64,000 nucleotides of DNA, taken from positions 35,637 to 99,636 of the forward strand of contig CAIULK010000152.1 in NCBI GenBank assembly GCA_903899885.1. Direction: 5' to 3'. This document shows, one piece after another, positions 8,612 through 17,630 of this stretch. Every line of letters begins with the position of its first letter. The stretch's first letter is position 1. This DNA is from an uncultured Rhodospirillaceae bacterium (lineage in GTDB: Bacteria; Pseudomonadota; Alphaproteobacteria; Rhodospirillales; Magnetospirillaceae). The notes under the pieces were generated by a model. It saw only the letters and a program-made list of their open reading frames with translations. It did not search any database and was not told where the DNA came from. A program made the translations under genes and the position numbers.

Positions 8612-10972
8612 ATGAACCGCCAACAGCGCCGGTCCCAGCAAAAGCGCGACGGGGCACCGGCTCCGCAAGGGCGGATGGCAGCGGTGCCGCCGCTTTTCGC
8701 CGAGGCTTTCGGACACCATCAAGCCGGGCGGCTGGACGAAGCCAAGCGGATCTACCAACGGATTTTGGCGATGGATCCCCGTCATGCGGACAGCCTGCAT
8801 ATGATGGGCCTGATCGCTTGGCGAACCGGTGCCTTCGACGCCGCCATCGATCTGATCGGCAAGGCCATCGCCCAGAACGGCACCGTGGCGTGGTATCACT
8901 CCAATCTCAGCCTGGCACTTCAAGAGCAGGGCCGATGGGACGAGGTGTTGGCGGCGTGCCGCAAGGCCCTCGCCCTTAAACCGGATCTGGCGGAAGCGCA
9001 TTCCAATCTGGGTAACGCGCTGCGGGAACTGGGGCGTCCCGAGCAAGCGGAAGCGTCGTGCCGCGAGGCCCTCGCCCTCAACCCCGGTTTGGTCGAGGCG
9101 CATTCCAATCTTGGCGATGCCCTGATGGAGCAGGGGCGCCTGGATGAGGCGATCGCTTGTTACCATGCGGCCCTGGCATTACGGCCGAATGCCGCCAAGG
9201 TTTATTCCAATCTCGGGAACACGCTGAAGGAAAAGGGGGTTTTGGACGAGGCGGTCGCCGCCTATCACAAAGCCATCGCGCTGAATCCGGGCTATGCCAT
9301 TGCCTATTCCAATCTTAGCGTCGCGCTCAGGGAACTGGGGCGGATGGCCGATGCCGCCGCCGCCGCCCAGCAGGCCATTCAACACCGGCCCGATTTCGCG
9401 GACGGCTATTCCAATATGGGCCTTGCGCTGGTTGAACTGGGCCGGTTGGAGGATGGCGTCGCGGCGTATCGCCAAGCCCTGCGGCTTCGTCCCGGCGTGG
9501 CCGAAACCCATGCCAATTTGGCCTTTGCCCTCATGGAATTGGGCCGGTTGGACGAGGCGGTGGGATTCTACCACAAGGCCCTCGACCTTAAGCCGGATTA
9601 CGCGGCGGCGTTGGGTTGTCTGGTGCAGCAGCGGCGCATTCTGTGCGATTGGGCTGATATCGGCGAGGATGTCGAACGGGTTTTGGAGATGGTCCGTCGC
9701 GGGCGGCCGGGTCCGTCGCCGTTTTGGCTGTTGTCCTTGCCCTCGACCGCCGCCGAGCAATTGGCCTGCGCCCGGCTGTGGGGTGAACGATACCGGACCG
9801 GCGGTCTGGCCCTGACCGGGCCCGCTTGTATCCGCCCGAGGCAGCGGATTCGCGTGGGTTATCTGTCGGCCGATTTCCGTCAGCACGCGGTGGCCTATCT
9901 GCTCGCCGAACTGATCGAGCGCCACGACCGCGATCGCTTCGAGGTTGTCGGCTATTCGATCGGGGCCGATGACGGTGGCCCGATGCGCCAGCGCCTGATC
10001 GCGGGTTTCGACCGCTTCGTCGATCTTTGCCCGCTGTCGCACAGGGCGGCGGCCGAACGGATCGCGGGCGACGAGATCGACATTCTGGTCGATCTTCAGG
10101 GCTATACCAAGCTGACGCGGACCCCGATCCTGGCCTATCGCCCGGCTCCGGTTCAGGTGAATTACCTGGGCTATCCCGGCACGATGGGTGTTGATTTCAT
10201 CGATTACATCATCGCCGATCCGGTCTGCATTCCCGCCGGGCACGAGGCGTTCTATAGCGAAAAGGTCGTCCGGCTGCCGGGCTGTTATCAACCCAACGAT
10301 ACCAAGCGCGCCATCGCCGAGGCAGTGCCCTCGCGGGCGGAGCATGGTCTTCCCGACGATGGGTTCGTGTTTTGCTGTTTCAACGCCAGCCATAAATTCA
10401 CGCCGGAGTTCCACGGCATCTGGATGCGATTGCTGACCCGGGTGCCGGGCAGTGTGTTGTGGCTGCTGTCGCCCTCGGATTTGGTGGCCAAGAATCTCCG
10501 GCGTGAGGCCAGCGCATGTGGGATCGATCCGGCGCGGCTGATTTTCGCGCCGCGCCGTTCCTTGGGCGAGCATTTGGCGCGGCACCGACTGGCCGATCTG
10601 TTCCTCGATACCTTGCCCTATAACGCGCACACCACCGCCAGCGACGCCCTGTGGGCCGGGCTTCCGGTTTTGACCGCGATCGGAGAAACCTTCGCCGGCC
10701 GGGTGGCGGCCAGCCTGTTGACGGCGATCGGATTGCCGGAATTGATCGCGCCAAGCGTTGCCGATTACGAGGAGATGGCCTTTACCCTGGCGACCGACCG
10801 GGCAAGGTTGGCGGAACTGCGGGCGAAACTTGGGCACAATCGCCTGACGACGCCGCTCTTCGATATTGCCGGTTACACGCGCCACATCGAAGCCGCGTAT
10901 CGCCGGATGTGGGACATCGCCTGCGCGGGCGGGGGTGTGGCGGCCTTCGACATTTCTGACCGGGAATCTTGA
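8612..10972 (+). CDS. TPR / GT41-family O-GlcNAc transferase-like protein
   Basis: The 786-residue product has about nine tetratricopeptide repeats of 34 residues (residues 35-340; recurring SNLGNAL-ELGR-EA and ALALKP). A glycosyltransferase family 41 (SPINDLY/OGT-like) domain occupies residues 405-770. GT41 signatures include RVGYLSADFRQHAVAYL, DLQGYTKLTRTPILAYRPAP, NYLGYPGTMG and LDTLPYNAHTTASDALWAG, near the expected UDP-sugar site. Such enzymes transfer a sugar from a nucleotide donor to protein Ser/Thr. The bacterial target is unknown; flagellin is a plausible guess because motility genes lie nearby. It probably acts in the cytoplasm, as no signal peptide is present. The family call is solid, the substrate is inference. 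Confidence 0.9.
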   Translation: MNRQQRRSQQKRDGAPAPQGRMAAVPPLFAEAFGHHQAGRLDEAKRIYQRILAMDPRHADSLHMMGLIAWRTGAFDAAIDLIGKAIAQNGTVAWYHSNLSLALQEQGRWDEVLAACRKALALKPDLAEAHSNLGNALRELGRPEQAEASCREALALNPGLVEAHSNLGDALMEQGRLDEAIACYHAALALRPNAAKVYSNLGNTLKEKGVLDEAVAAYHKAIALNPGYAIAYSNLSVALRELGRMADAAAAAQQAIQHRPDFADGYSNMGLALVELGRLEDGVAAYRQALRLRPGVAETHANLAFALMELGRLDEAVGFYHKALDLKPDYAAALGCLVQQRRILCDWADIGEDVERVLEMVRRGRPGPSPFWLLSLPSTAAEQLACARLWGERYRTGGLALTGPACIRPRQRIRVGYLSADFRQHAVAYLLAELIERHDRDRFEVVGYSIGADDGGPMRQRLIAGFDRFVDLCPLSHRAAAERIAGDEIDILVDLQGYTKLTRTPILAYRPAPVQVNYLGYPGTMGVDFIDYIIADPVCIPAGHEAFYSEKVVRLPGCYQPNDTKRAIAEAVPSRAEHGLPDDGFVFCCFNASHKFTPEFHGIWMRLLTRVPGSVLWLLSPSDLVAKNLRREASACGIDPARLIFAPRRSLGEHLARHRLADLFLDTLPYNAHTTASDALWAGLPVLTAIGETFAGRVAASLLTAIGLPELIAPSVADYEEMAFTLATDRARLAELRAKLGHNRLTTPLFDIAGYTRHIEAAYRRMWDIACAGGGVAAFDISDRES

Positions 10973-11004
10973 CGGCGGTTTGGCCGCTGCCCAATACTGC
11001 CGCC

Positions 11005-11685
11005 ATGCGCTTGCTGCTGGTTGAAGACAATCACTCCCTGGCCGACGTGCTTCAGCCGACGTTGGGGCGGGGAGGATTCGTCGTCGATTGGGTGGCTGAC
11101 TTGGCCGACGCGCGCGCGGCGCTGGCGCTGGCGGCGTATGACGCGGTTATTCTGGATCTGTCCTTGCCGGACGGTGACGGGTTGGAGCTGTTGCGTGACA
11201 TCCGCGCCGAAAACCGGCCGACGCCGGTGCTGATTCTTAGCGCGCGCGACCGTATCGAGGATCGCATCCGGGGGCTCAATTTCGGCGCCGACGATTATCT
11301 TCCCAAACCGTTCGATGTCGGCGAATTGCAAGCGCGCCTGCATGCGCTGCTACGGCGGCCCCCGGTGGTGGTGGCCTCGACCCGCGGCATTGGCAATCTG
11401 GTGGTCGATGAGGTCACGCAAGAGGCCGAGGTCGATGGCAAGCGGCTTGACCTGACGCGCCGGGAGCGGACGCTGTTGTGCTTGTTGGCACGCCGCGCGG
11501 GCAAGGCGGTGGCGCGGGCCGCCATCGATTCGGCGCTGTTCGGCTTTGACGCCGAGGTCGGCCCCAACGCGCTGGAGGTCTGCGTTCACCGGCTGCGGCG
11601 GCGGTTGAAGGAGGCCGGGGCCACGGTGTCGATTCAGACCGAACGCAATATCGGCTATGTTCTATCCGCCGACGAAGCCCCGTGA
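11005..11685 (+). CDS. OmpR/PhoB-family response regulator
   Basis: The 226-residue protein has a receiver domain (residues 1-115; phosphoacceptor Asp near 51 in VILDLSLPDGDG, switch residues ILSARD and conserved Lys in LPKPF) and a C-terminal winged helix (DLTRRERTLLCLLARR, LEVCVHRLRRRLKEAG). I chose the ATG at 11005 because the receiver begins there (MRLLLVEDN); 12 extra codons upstream would not fit the family. It overlaps the histidine kinase gene (TGATG). Its position directly upstream of a metal-type RND operon suggests that it controls that operon. Confidence 0.92.
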   Translation: MRLLLVEDNHSLADVLQPTLGRGGFVVDWVADLADARAALALAAYDAVILDLSLPDGDGLELLRDIRAENRPTPVLILSARDRIEDRIRGLNFGADDYLPKPFDVGELQARLHALLRRPPVVVASTRGIGNLVVDEVTQEAEVDGKRLDLTRRERTLLCLLARRAGKAVARAAIDSALFGFDAEVGPNALEVCVHRLRRRLKEAGATVSIQTERNIGYVLSADEAP

Positions 11686-13052
11686 TGGCCGCGCGGCGCT
11701 CGCTGGTCCGGGAGTTGGCGGTCGATCTGGTGATGGCCCATCTGATCGGCTTGTTGGGGGTGATCGTGCTGGTCGCCGTTTGGCTGCACACGACGGTCGA
11801 AATGCTGGAAGCGCGCGACATGCGCGAAGTCGCGGGCGACATCGCCGCTCACTTGAATCTGGGTGGCCAACCGGCGCTGATTCTGCCGCCCGCGCTGGCG
11901 GCGCGGTTTTCATCGTCCTACGGCCGCTATTCCTTCGCCGTGCTTGATGGAGACGGGCATCCCTTGATGTCGTCGGAACCCGATTTGGCGGCGTTGGCCG
12001 AAGTCGTTCCGGCAACGGTGCATCAGCCGACCCGCTTTGAAACCCGCCGCGGCGATGCCTTGTTGTGGGGAATTACCGAAAGTTTCGTGGTCGGCGGCCA
12101 GCCGGTGCTGATCCAGGTGGCCGAGAACATGAACCACCAAGACGTCTTGATGGACGAGCTGGTCGAGGGCTTCGCCTCGCAGGCGGCGTGGTATTTGATT
12201 CCGCTGTTCGCGGCGCTGGCTTGGGTGACCATCCGGCGCATGCGCCATCGCTTGAGGCCGTTGCTGCATGCATCGGCTCAGGCGGGCGATATCGGTCCGA
12301 ACTCGGCCCATATCCGGCTGCCCACCGAAAATCTTCCAGCCGAGGTGTTGCCGCTGGTGGTGGCGATCAATCTGGGGCTGGCGCGCCTGGATGAGGCCCT
12401 GGCCGGTCAAAAGGAATTCTTGGCCAATGCCGCCCATGAGCTGCGCACGCCGTTGACCGTGTTGCGCACCCGGCTGTCGGCGCTGCCCGAAGGAGATTTG
12501 CGCACCGCGCTTGATAACGATATCGTCCTCTTGGCCCGATTGGTCACGCAATTATTGCGCGCCGCCGAATTGGAGGGGCTGGAGATCGACACCGCCGAGG
12601 TGGTGGATTTGACCCAATTGTGCCGGACGATCGCGGCGTATCTTGAACCGGCCGCCCGGTCGCGCGACAAGGCGATCGTGGTCCGCGCCAGGGACCCAGT
12701 ATTGATCCAGGGCAATATCGAGGCCTTGGGGCAAGCGGTCACCAATCTGATCGAGAACGGGTTGGCCCACACGGCGCCCGCCACCGATGTCGAGATCACC
12801 GTCGGCGGTCAGCCGCAACCGTTTATCGAGGTCCGCGATTTCGGACCGGGGGTGGCGCTCGAAGACCGGGAAAAAATATTTCAACGTTTCTGGCGGCGGG
12901 ATCGCCGCAAGGGGACCGGCGCCGGCTTGGGTCTGTCGATCGTCGCCCGCGCCGTCGAAGCCCATCATGGCCAAGTCGCGGTTCTCGATGCGGCCGGCGG
13001 CGGGGCGCTGTTTCGCCTGACGTTCCCGGCACACGATAAAAAAAGCCACTGA
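11685..13052 (+). CDS. Membrane sensor histidine kinase
   Basis: This 455-residue kinase has an N-terminal membrane segment (residues 12-33), a periplasmic sensor region of about 130 residues, a second membrane segment (about 168-182), a HisKA domain with the phosphoacceptor in LANAAHELRTPL (His near 251) and an HATPase domain (NLIENGLAH as N box, DFGPGV as G1, GTGAGLGLSIV as G2). It pairs with the preceding regulator. A GTG three bases upstream is an alternative start. The QseC/PmrB-like layout and the efflux genes that follow suggest that it senses a metal or envelope stress; the ligand is unknown. Confidence 0.92.
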   Translation: MAARRSLVRELAVDLVMAHLIGLLGVIVLVAVWLHTTVEMLEARDMREVAGDIAAHLNLGGQPALILPPALAARFSSSYGRYSFAVLDGDGHPLMSSEPDLAALAEVVPATVHQPTRFETRRGDALLWGITESFVVGGQPVLIQVAENMNHQDVLMDELVEGFASQAAWYLIPLFAALAWVTIRRMRHRLRPLLHASAQAGDIGPNSAHIRLPTENLPAEVLPLVVAINLGLARLDEALAGQKEFLANAAHELRTPLTVLRTRLSALPEGDLRTALDNDIVLLARLVTQLLRAAELEGLEIDTAEVVDLTQLCRTIAAYLEPAARSRDKAIVVRARDPVLIQGNIEALGQAVTNLIENGLAHTAPATDVEITVGGQPQPFIEVRDFGPGVALEDREKIFQRFWRRDRRKGTGAGLGLSIVARAVEAHHGQVAVLDAAGGGALFRLTFPAHDKKSH

Positions 13053-13133
13053 AATGTCGGCGTAAGCATAATCCATTACGGTATAGGCAATAGGGAGCCG
13101 CTGGCTTGTTTGTGTAACTGGGGGTTGGAAACA

Positions 13134-14426
13134 GTGAATACGATGCCGCCCGAGGCGCGAATTCAATCGCCGACGAAGCCGCGTGCGCCGGGTGCTCTCC
13201 GCCTCTCATGGGGGGGGCAGATTTTCGTCGTCCTGGTTGGCGCGGCGGTGACCGCCGCCGCCTTCATGTTCGCCCCCACCTTGGCGGGAAAGGCGTCCGC
13301 ACCGCCGCAAATCGTCGAACCGGCCCCGCCGCCGGGGACCTTCCAGGCGACCGATGCGCAATGGGCGGGTCTGAAACTGGCCCCCGTGGCCGAGATGACG
13401 TTCCGCACCGAACAAGACACCGACGGCAAAATCGCCACCAACGATGACACCTCCACGCCGGTTTTCTCGCCCTATTCCGGGCGGGTGACCAAGGTGTTCG
13501 CCAAGGCCGGTGACGTGGTCGCCCAGGGGGCGCCGCTGTTCGCCGTGCAGGCGTCCGAATTCGTGCAGGGTCAGAACGATCTGATCGCCGCCCAAGCGGC
13601 ATTGTCCACCGCCCAGGCGCAACTGAAACTGGCGGCCACCGCCGAGAAACGCCAGCGCGATCTGTACGAGGCGAAGGGCGGCTCGTTGAAGGATTGGCAA
13701 CAGGCGCAAGTCGATCTGGCGAATGCTCAAGGCAGCTTGCGGACCGCCGAGATCGCGGCGGCGGCGGTGCGCAACCGCTTGCGGATCCTGGGCAAGAGCG
13801 GCGACGAAATTTCCGCGATCGAGGCGGGGCCGACACAAACCATGTCGGCCGAAGCCGTGGTTCCCGCGCCGATCGAGGGCACCGTCATCGCGCGTCAGAT
13901 CGGGATCGGGCAATATATCAATAACGCGGCCGGCGGCGGCAATTCGGTGTTCCTGATCGGAAACCTCGACAGCGTGTGGTTCGTCGCCAATGTCCGCGAG
14001 GACGACGCGCCCTTGATGCATGTCGGCCAGCCGGTCGAGGTGCGGGTGATGGCCTATCCCGACACGGTGTTCAACGCCACCATCACCTATGTCGCGCCCG
14101 GTATCGACCCCAATACCCGCCGCCTCACGGTGCGGGCCGAGGTTCCAAATCCCGACGGTGCGTTGAAACCCGAAATGTTCGCCCGTTTCAGCATCATCAC
14201 CAGCGAGGCGGTGTCGTCCCCGGCCGTCCCGGAGGCGGCGATCGTGCGGGAAGGCGACAGCGCCCGCGTGTGGGTCGGCCATCCCGATAAAACCGTGACC
14301 TTGCGCGAAATCCGCACCGGCCGGGCCAAGGACGGTCACGTCGAGGTGGTGTCGGGGTTGCGGCCGGGTGAATTGGTGGTGACCAGCGGGGCGCTGTTCA
14401 TCGATCGCGCCGACAAGGGGCGGTGA
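13134..14426 (+). CDS. RND efflux periplasmic adaptor (membrane fusion protein)
   Basis: The product, about 430 residues, is a HlyD/CusB/CzcB-type adaptor that bridges an inner-membrane RND pump and an outer-membrane channel. It has one N-terminal membrane anchor (FVVLVGAAVTAAAFMFAPTL), a split lipoyl/barrel-sandwich domain (TPVFSPYSGRVTKVFAKAGD and the later APIEGTVIARQIGIGQYI), an alpha-hairpin rich in Ala and Gln, and beta-barrel segments (VWFVANVREDDAPLMHVGQP). The start is either GTG 13134 or ATG 13143; a GGGGG run at 13120-13124 fits the GTG better. It is the first gene of the pump operon, 81 bases after the kinase. Confidence 0.9.
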   Translation: MNTMPPEARIQSPTKPRAPGALRLSWGGQIFVVLVGAAVTAAAFMFAPTLAGKASAPPQIVEPAPPPGTFQATDAQWAGLKLAPVAEMTFRTEQDTDGKIATNDDTSTPVFSPYSGRVTKVFAKAGDVVAQGAPLFAVQASEFVQGQNDLIAAQAALSTAQAQLKLAATAEKRQRDLYEAKGGSLKDWQQAQVDLANAQGSLRTAEIAAAAVRNRLRILGKSGDEISAIEAGPTQTMSAEAVVPAPIEGTVIARQIGIGQYINNAAGGGNSVFLIGNLDSVWFVANVREDDAPLMHVGQPVEVRVMAYPDTVFNATITYVAPGIDPNTRRLTVRAEVPNPDGALKPEMFARFSIITSEAVSSPAVPEAAIVREGDSARVWVGHPDKTVTLREIRTGRAKDGHVEVVSGLRPGELVVTSGALFIDRADKGR

Positions 14427-14433
14427 GCGGATC

Positions 14434-17400
14434 ATGAACGGGGTCGTCGTTTTCGCGCTGAAACAGCGTATCTTGACCGTCGCGTTGCTGGCCTTGCTGC
14501 TGACGGCGGGCGCGGTCGCCTTCCTTCATCTCAATATCGAGGCCTATCCCGATCCGGTGCCGCCGCTGGTCGAGGTGATCACCCAAAGCGCGGGTCAGTC
14601 GGCCGAGGAAATCGAACGCTACGTGACGATTCCCATCGAAGTGCAGATGGCGGGGATTCCCAACGTCAAATCGGTGCGCACGATTTCGCTGTTCGGTCTG
14701 TCCGACGTGAAAATCCAGTTCAGCTACGACTTCACCTATGACCAGGCCGAGCAGTGGGTGATCAACCGCTTGACCCAGTTACCGGCCATGCCGAACGGGG
14801 CGCAGCCGACCCTGTCGCCCAGCAGCCCGATCGGCGAAATCATGCGCTACCGGGTGATCGGACCGGCGGGCTATTCGGTGACCGACCTGAAAACCATCGA
14901 GGATTGGATCGTCGAACGCCGGATGAAGGCGGTTCCTGGCGTCATCGACGTCACCGGCTGGGGCGGCAAGACCAAGACCTACGACATCACCATCGATCAA
15001 AGCAAATTGCTGTCCTTCGGATTGACCATCCCGCAGACCTTGGCGGCGCTGAACAACAATAACATTAACGTCGGCGGGCAGACCGTCAATATCGGGGCGC
15101 AGTCGGCGGTGGTGCGCGGTGTCGGCCAGATCCATTCGGTCGAGGAGATCCGCAACACCCTGATCGCCACCAACGGCGGCTTGCCGGTGCTGCTGAAGGA
15201 TATCGCCACCGTCACCATCGGCAACCAGCCGCGGTTGGGCATCGCCGGGCAGGGTGACGAGGACGATATCGTGCAGGGCATCGTGTTGATGCGGCGCGGT
15301 GCTCAAAGCATGCCGACCATCAAGGCGGTCGAGGCCGAGATCGCCAAGATCAACGGCGAAGGTCTGTTGCCGCCCGGCGTAAGGCTGGAACGCATCTATG
15401 ACCGCAGCGACCTGATCCATGTCACCACCCACACCGTGCTGCACAACATGCTGGCCGGGATCGTGCTGATTTTCCTGGTGCAGTGGGTGTTCCTGGGCAA
15501 TCTGCGCAGCGCGTTGATCGTCGCGATTACCATTCCCTTCGCGCTCAGCGCCGCCATCCTGATCATGACGCTTCGGGGTGAATCGGCCAATCTGCTGTCG
15601 GTGGGCGCCATCGATTTCGGGCTGATCGTCGATGCGACGGTGATCATGGTCGAAAACATTTTCCGCCATCTGGTCGAGGCCGCCGCCTTTCCCGGAGGCG
15701 GAACGGTGTCGCTGCGGTACAGCAAGATTCCCGGCGGTTTGCGCACGGTCTTCAACCCCATCGTCAATGCCGCGACCGAGGTCAACAAGTCGATCTTCTT
15801 TTCGGCGGCGATCATCATCGCCGGGTTCGTGCCGCTGTTCACACTGTCGGGGGTCGAAGGGCATATTTTTGGCCCGATGGCGAAAACCTATGCCTATGCC
15901 TTGGCCGGCGGCCTGATCGCCACCTTCACGGTGTCGCCCGCCCTTAGCGGCTTGCTGTTGTCCCAGCGGGTCGAGGAAACCGAGACCCTGATCGTGCGCG
16001 GTCTGCGCCGCGCCTACGAACCGGCGCTGGAATTCGCCTTGACCAACCGGGTGATGACTCTTGGCTGTGGCGCCTTGTTGCTTTTGGTGGCGGGGTTTTG
16101 CGTCAAGGGGCTTGGCATGGAATTCCTGCCCAAGCTGGAGGAAGGCAATCTGTGGATCCGGGCGACGATGCCGCCCTCGATCTCGCTGGAGGAAGGCAAC
16201 GGCACCGTCAACCGCTTGCGCAAAATCATCGGCGGCTATCCCGAGGTCGATATGATCATCTCGCAACACGGCCGCCCCGACGACGGCACCGACGCCACCG
16301 GCTTTTTCAACGCCGAATTCTTCGTTCCGTTAAAGCCGTTCGATACGTGGCCCGAGGGGATGGACAAGGAAACCCTGACCGACCAGATGACCAAGCGGCT
16401 GCAAGACGAATTTCCCGGCATCGAGTTCAACTTCTCGCAATATATTCAAGACAATGTCGAGGAGGCGGCGTCCGGCGTCAAAGGCGAGAATTCAATCAAG
16501 ATCTTCGGCAACGATCTGGAAACCCTGGAGGCGACCGCCGCCAGAATCATGGAGGTGATGAAAACCGTCCCCGGCATCACCGATCTGGCCATCTTCAACG
16601 CGCTGGGTCAGCCGACCATCAGGATCGACATCGACCGGGAAAAGGCGTCGCGCTACGGGTTGGCGGTCGGCGACATCAACGCGACGATCCAAGCCGCGAT
16701 CGGCGGCCAAGCGGCGGGCAATCTGTACGAGGAAGGCAGCGACCGCAATTTCCCGATGGTCGTCCGGCTGGCCCCCGAATATCGCCGCAGTCTGGATGCC
16801 ATCGCCCATATCACGATCGGCGCCCCGGCGCCGAACGGCAACGGGATCGTTCAGATCCCGCTGTCCGATCTTGCCGAAATCCGGCTGGTGTCGGGGGCGT
16901 CGTTCATCTACCGCGAGCAGCAGCAGCGCTATATTCCGCTGAAATTCAGCGTTCGTGACCGCGATTTGGGCAGCGCCGTCCTGGAGGCGCAAAAGAAGGT
17001 GGCGGACGAGGTCATCCTGCCGGCCGGGTGCCGCTTGGAATGGGTGGGCGAGTTCGGCAATCTGCAAGACGCGGTTCAGCGCCTGTCGCTGGTGGTTCCG
17101 TTGGCGATCGTCTTGATCGGCATTCTGCTGTATCTGAATTTCTCGTCGCTGACCGATGCGTTGCTGGCCGCCAGCGTCATTCCGATGACCCTGATCGGCG
17201 GCATTTTCGCGTTGTTCGTCACCCACACGCCGTTCAGCGTGTCGGCGGCGATCGGTTTCGTCGCCTTGTTCGGCATCGCCGCGATGGACGGCATCATCGT
17301 GCTATCGACCTTCAACCGGATGATCGACGACGGGTTGGGCCGGGCGGACGCCATCCGCCAAGCCTGCCGCACCCAGATGCGCCCGGTGATGATGACCTGT

Positions 17401-17628
17401 CTGGCCGCCTGTGTTGGCTTGTTGCCGGCGGCGTTCGCCACGGGGATCGGCTCGCAGGTGCAACGGCCCCTGGCGCTGGTGGTGGTCGGCGGCATCTTGC
17501 TGGCGCCGCCGCTGATTCTGCTGTTGCTGCCGGTTTTGATCGAAAAATTGTCGCGGCGGGAATGCGGTGAACCGGCGATGGCCGATGGCCCGGAGCCCAG
17601 CCTATCCGGCCAACCAGCGGGGGAGTAA
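14434..17628 (+). CDS. RND efflux pump, heavy-metal (CzcA/CusA) type
   Basis: This 1064-residue inner-membrane RND transporter is driven by proton influx. Length and the twelve-helix layout with two large periplasmic loops match the HME branch. TM4 carries AIDFGLIVDATVIMVENIF, giving the D-G...D...E pattern of the divalent-cation exporters CzcA/CnrA/NccA rather than the Asp-Asp pair of drug pumps. VAITIPFALSAAILIMTLRG and AAIGFVALFGIAAMDGIIVL are other conserved membrane segments. It lies 7 bases after the adaptor gene and just before the outer-membrane channel gene, so a full tripartite system is encoded. The metal (Zn, Co, Ni or Cd) cannot be assigned from sequence. Confidence 0.9.
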   Translation: MNGVVVFALKQRILTVALLALLLTAGAVAFLHLNIEAYPDPVPPLVEVITQSAGQSAEEIERYVTIPIEVQMAGIPNVKSVRTISLFGLSDVKIQFSYDFTYDQAEQWVINRLTQLPAMPNGAQPTLSPSSPIGEIMRYRVIGPAGYSVTDLKTIEDWIVERRMKAVPGVIDVTGWGGKTKTYDITIDQSKLLSFGLTIPQTLAALNNNNINVGGQTVNIGAQSAVVRGVGQIHSVEEIRNTLIATNGGLPVLLKDIATVTIGNQPRLGIAGQGDEDDIVQGIVLMRRGAQSMPTIKAVEAEIAKINGEGLLPPGVRLERIYDRSDLIHVTTHTVLHNMLAGIVLIFLVQWVFLGNLRSALIVAITIPFALSAAILIMTLRGESANLLSVGAIDFGLIVDATVIMVENIFRHLVEAAAFPGGGTVSLRYSKIPGGLRTVFNPIVNAATEVNKSIFFSAAIIIAGFVPLFTLSGVEGHIFGPMAKTYAYALAGGLIATFTVSPALSGLLLSQRVEETETLIVRGLRRAYEPALEFALTNRVMTLGCGALLLLVAGFCVKGLGMEFLPKLEEGNLWIRATMPPSISLEEGNGTVNRLRKIIGGYPEVDMIISQHGRPDDGTDATGFFNAEFFVPLKPFDTWPEGMDKETLTDQMTKRLQDEFPGIEFNFSQYIQDNVEEAASGVKGENSIKIFGNDLETLEATAARIMEVMKTVPGITDLAIFNALGQPTIRIDIDREKASRYGLAVGDINATIQAAIGGQAAGNLYEEGSDRNFPMVVRLAPEYRRSLDAIAHITIGAPAPNGNGIVQIPLSDLAEIRLVSGASFIYREQQQRYIPLKFSVRDRDLGSAVLEAQKKVADEVILPAGCRLEWVGEFGNLQDAVQRLSLVVPLAIVLIGILLYLNFSSLTDALLAASVIPMTLIGGIFALFVTHTPFSVSAAIGFVALFGIAAMDGIIVLSTFNRMIDDGLGRADAIRQACRTQMRPVMMTCLAACVGLLPAAFATGIGSQVQRPLALVVVGGILLAPPLILLLLPVLIEKLSRRECGEPAMADGPEPSLSGQPAGE

Positions 17629-17630
17629 CC

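Noticed and set aside
14434..17628. Drug-type RND pump for the first efflux operon
   Set aside because: TM4 has the DFG...D...E pattern of metal exporters and not the Asp-Asp pair of drug pumps.
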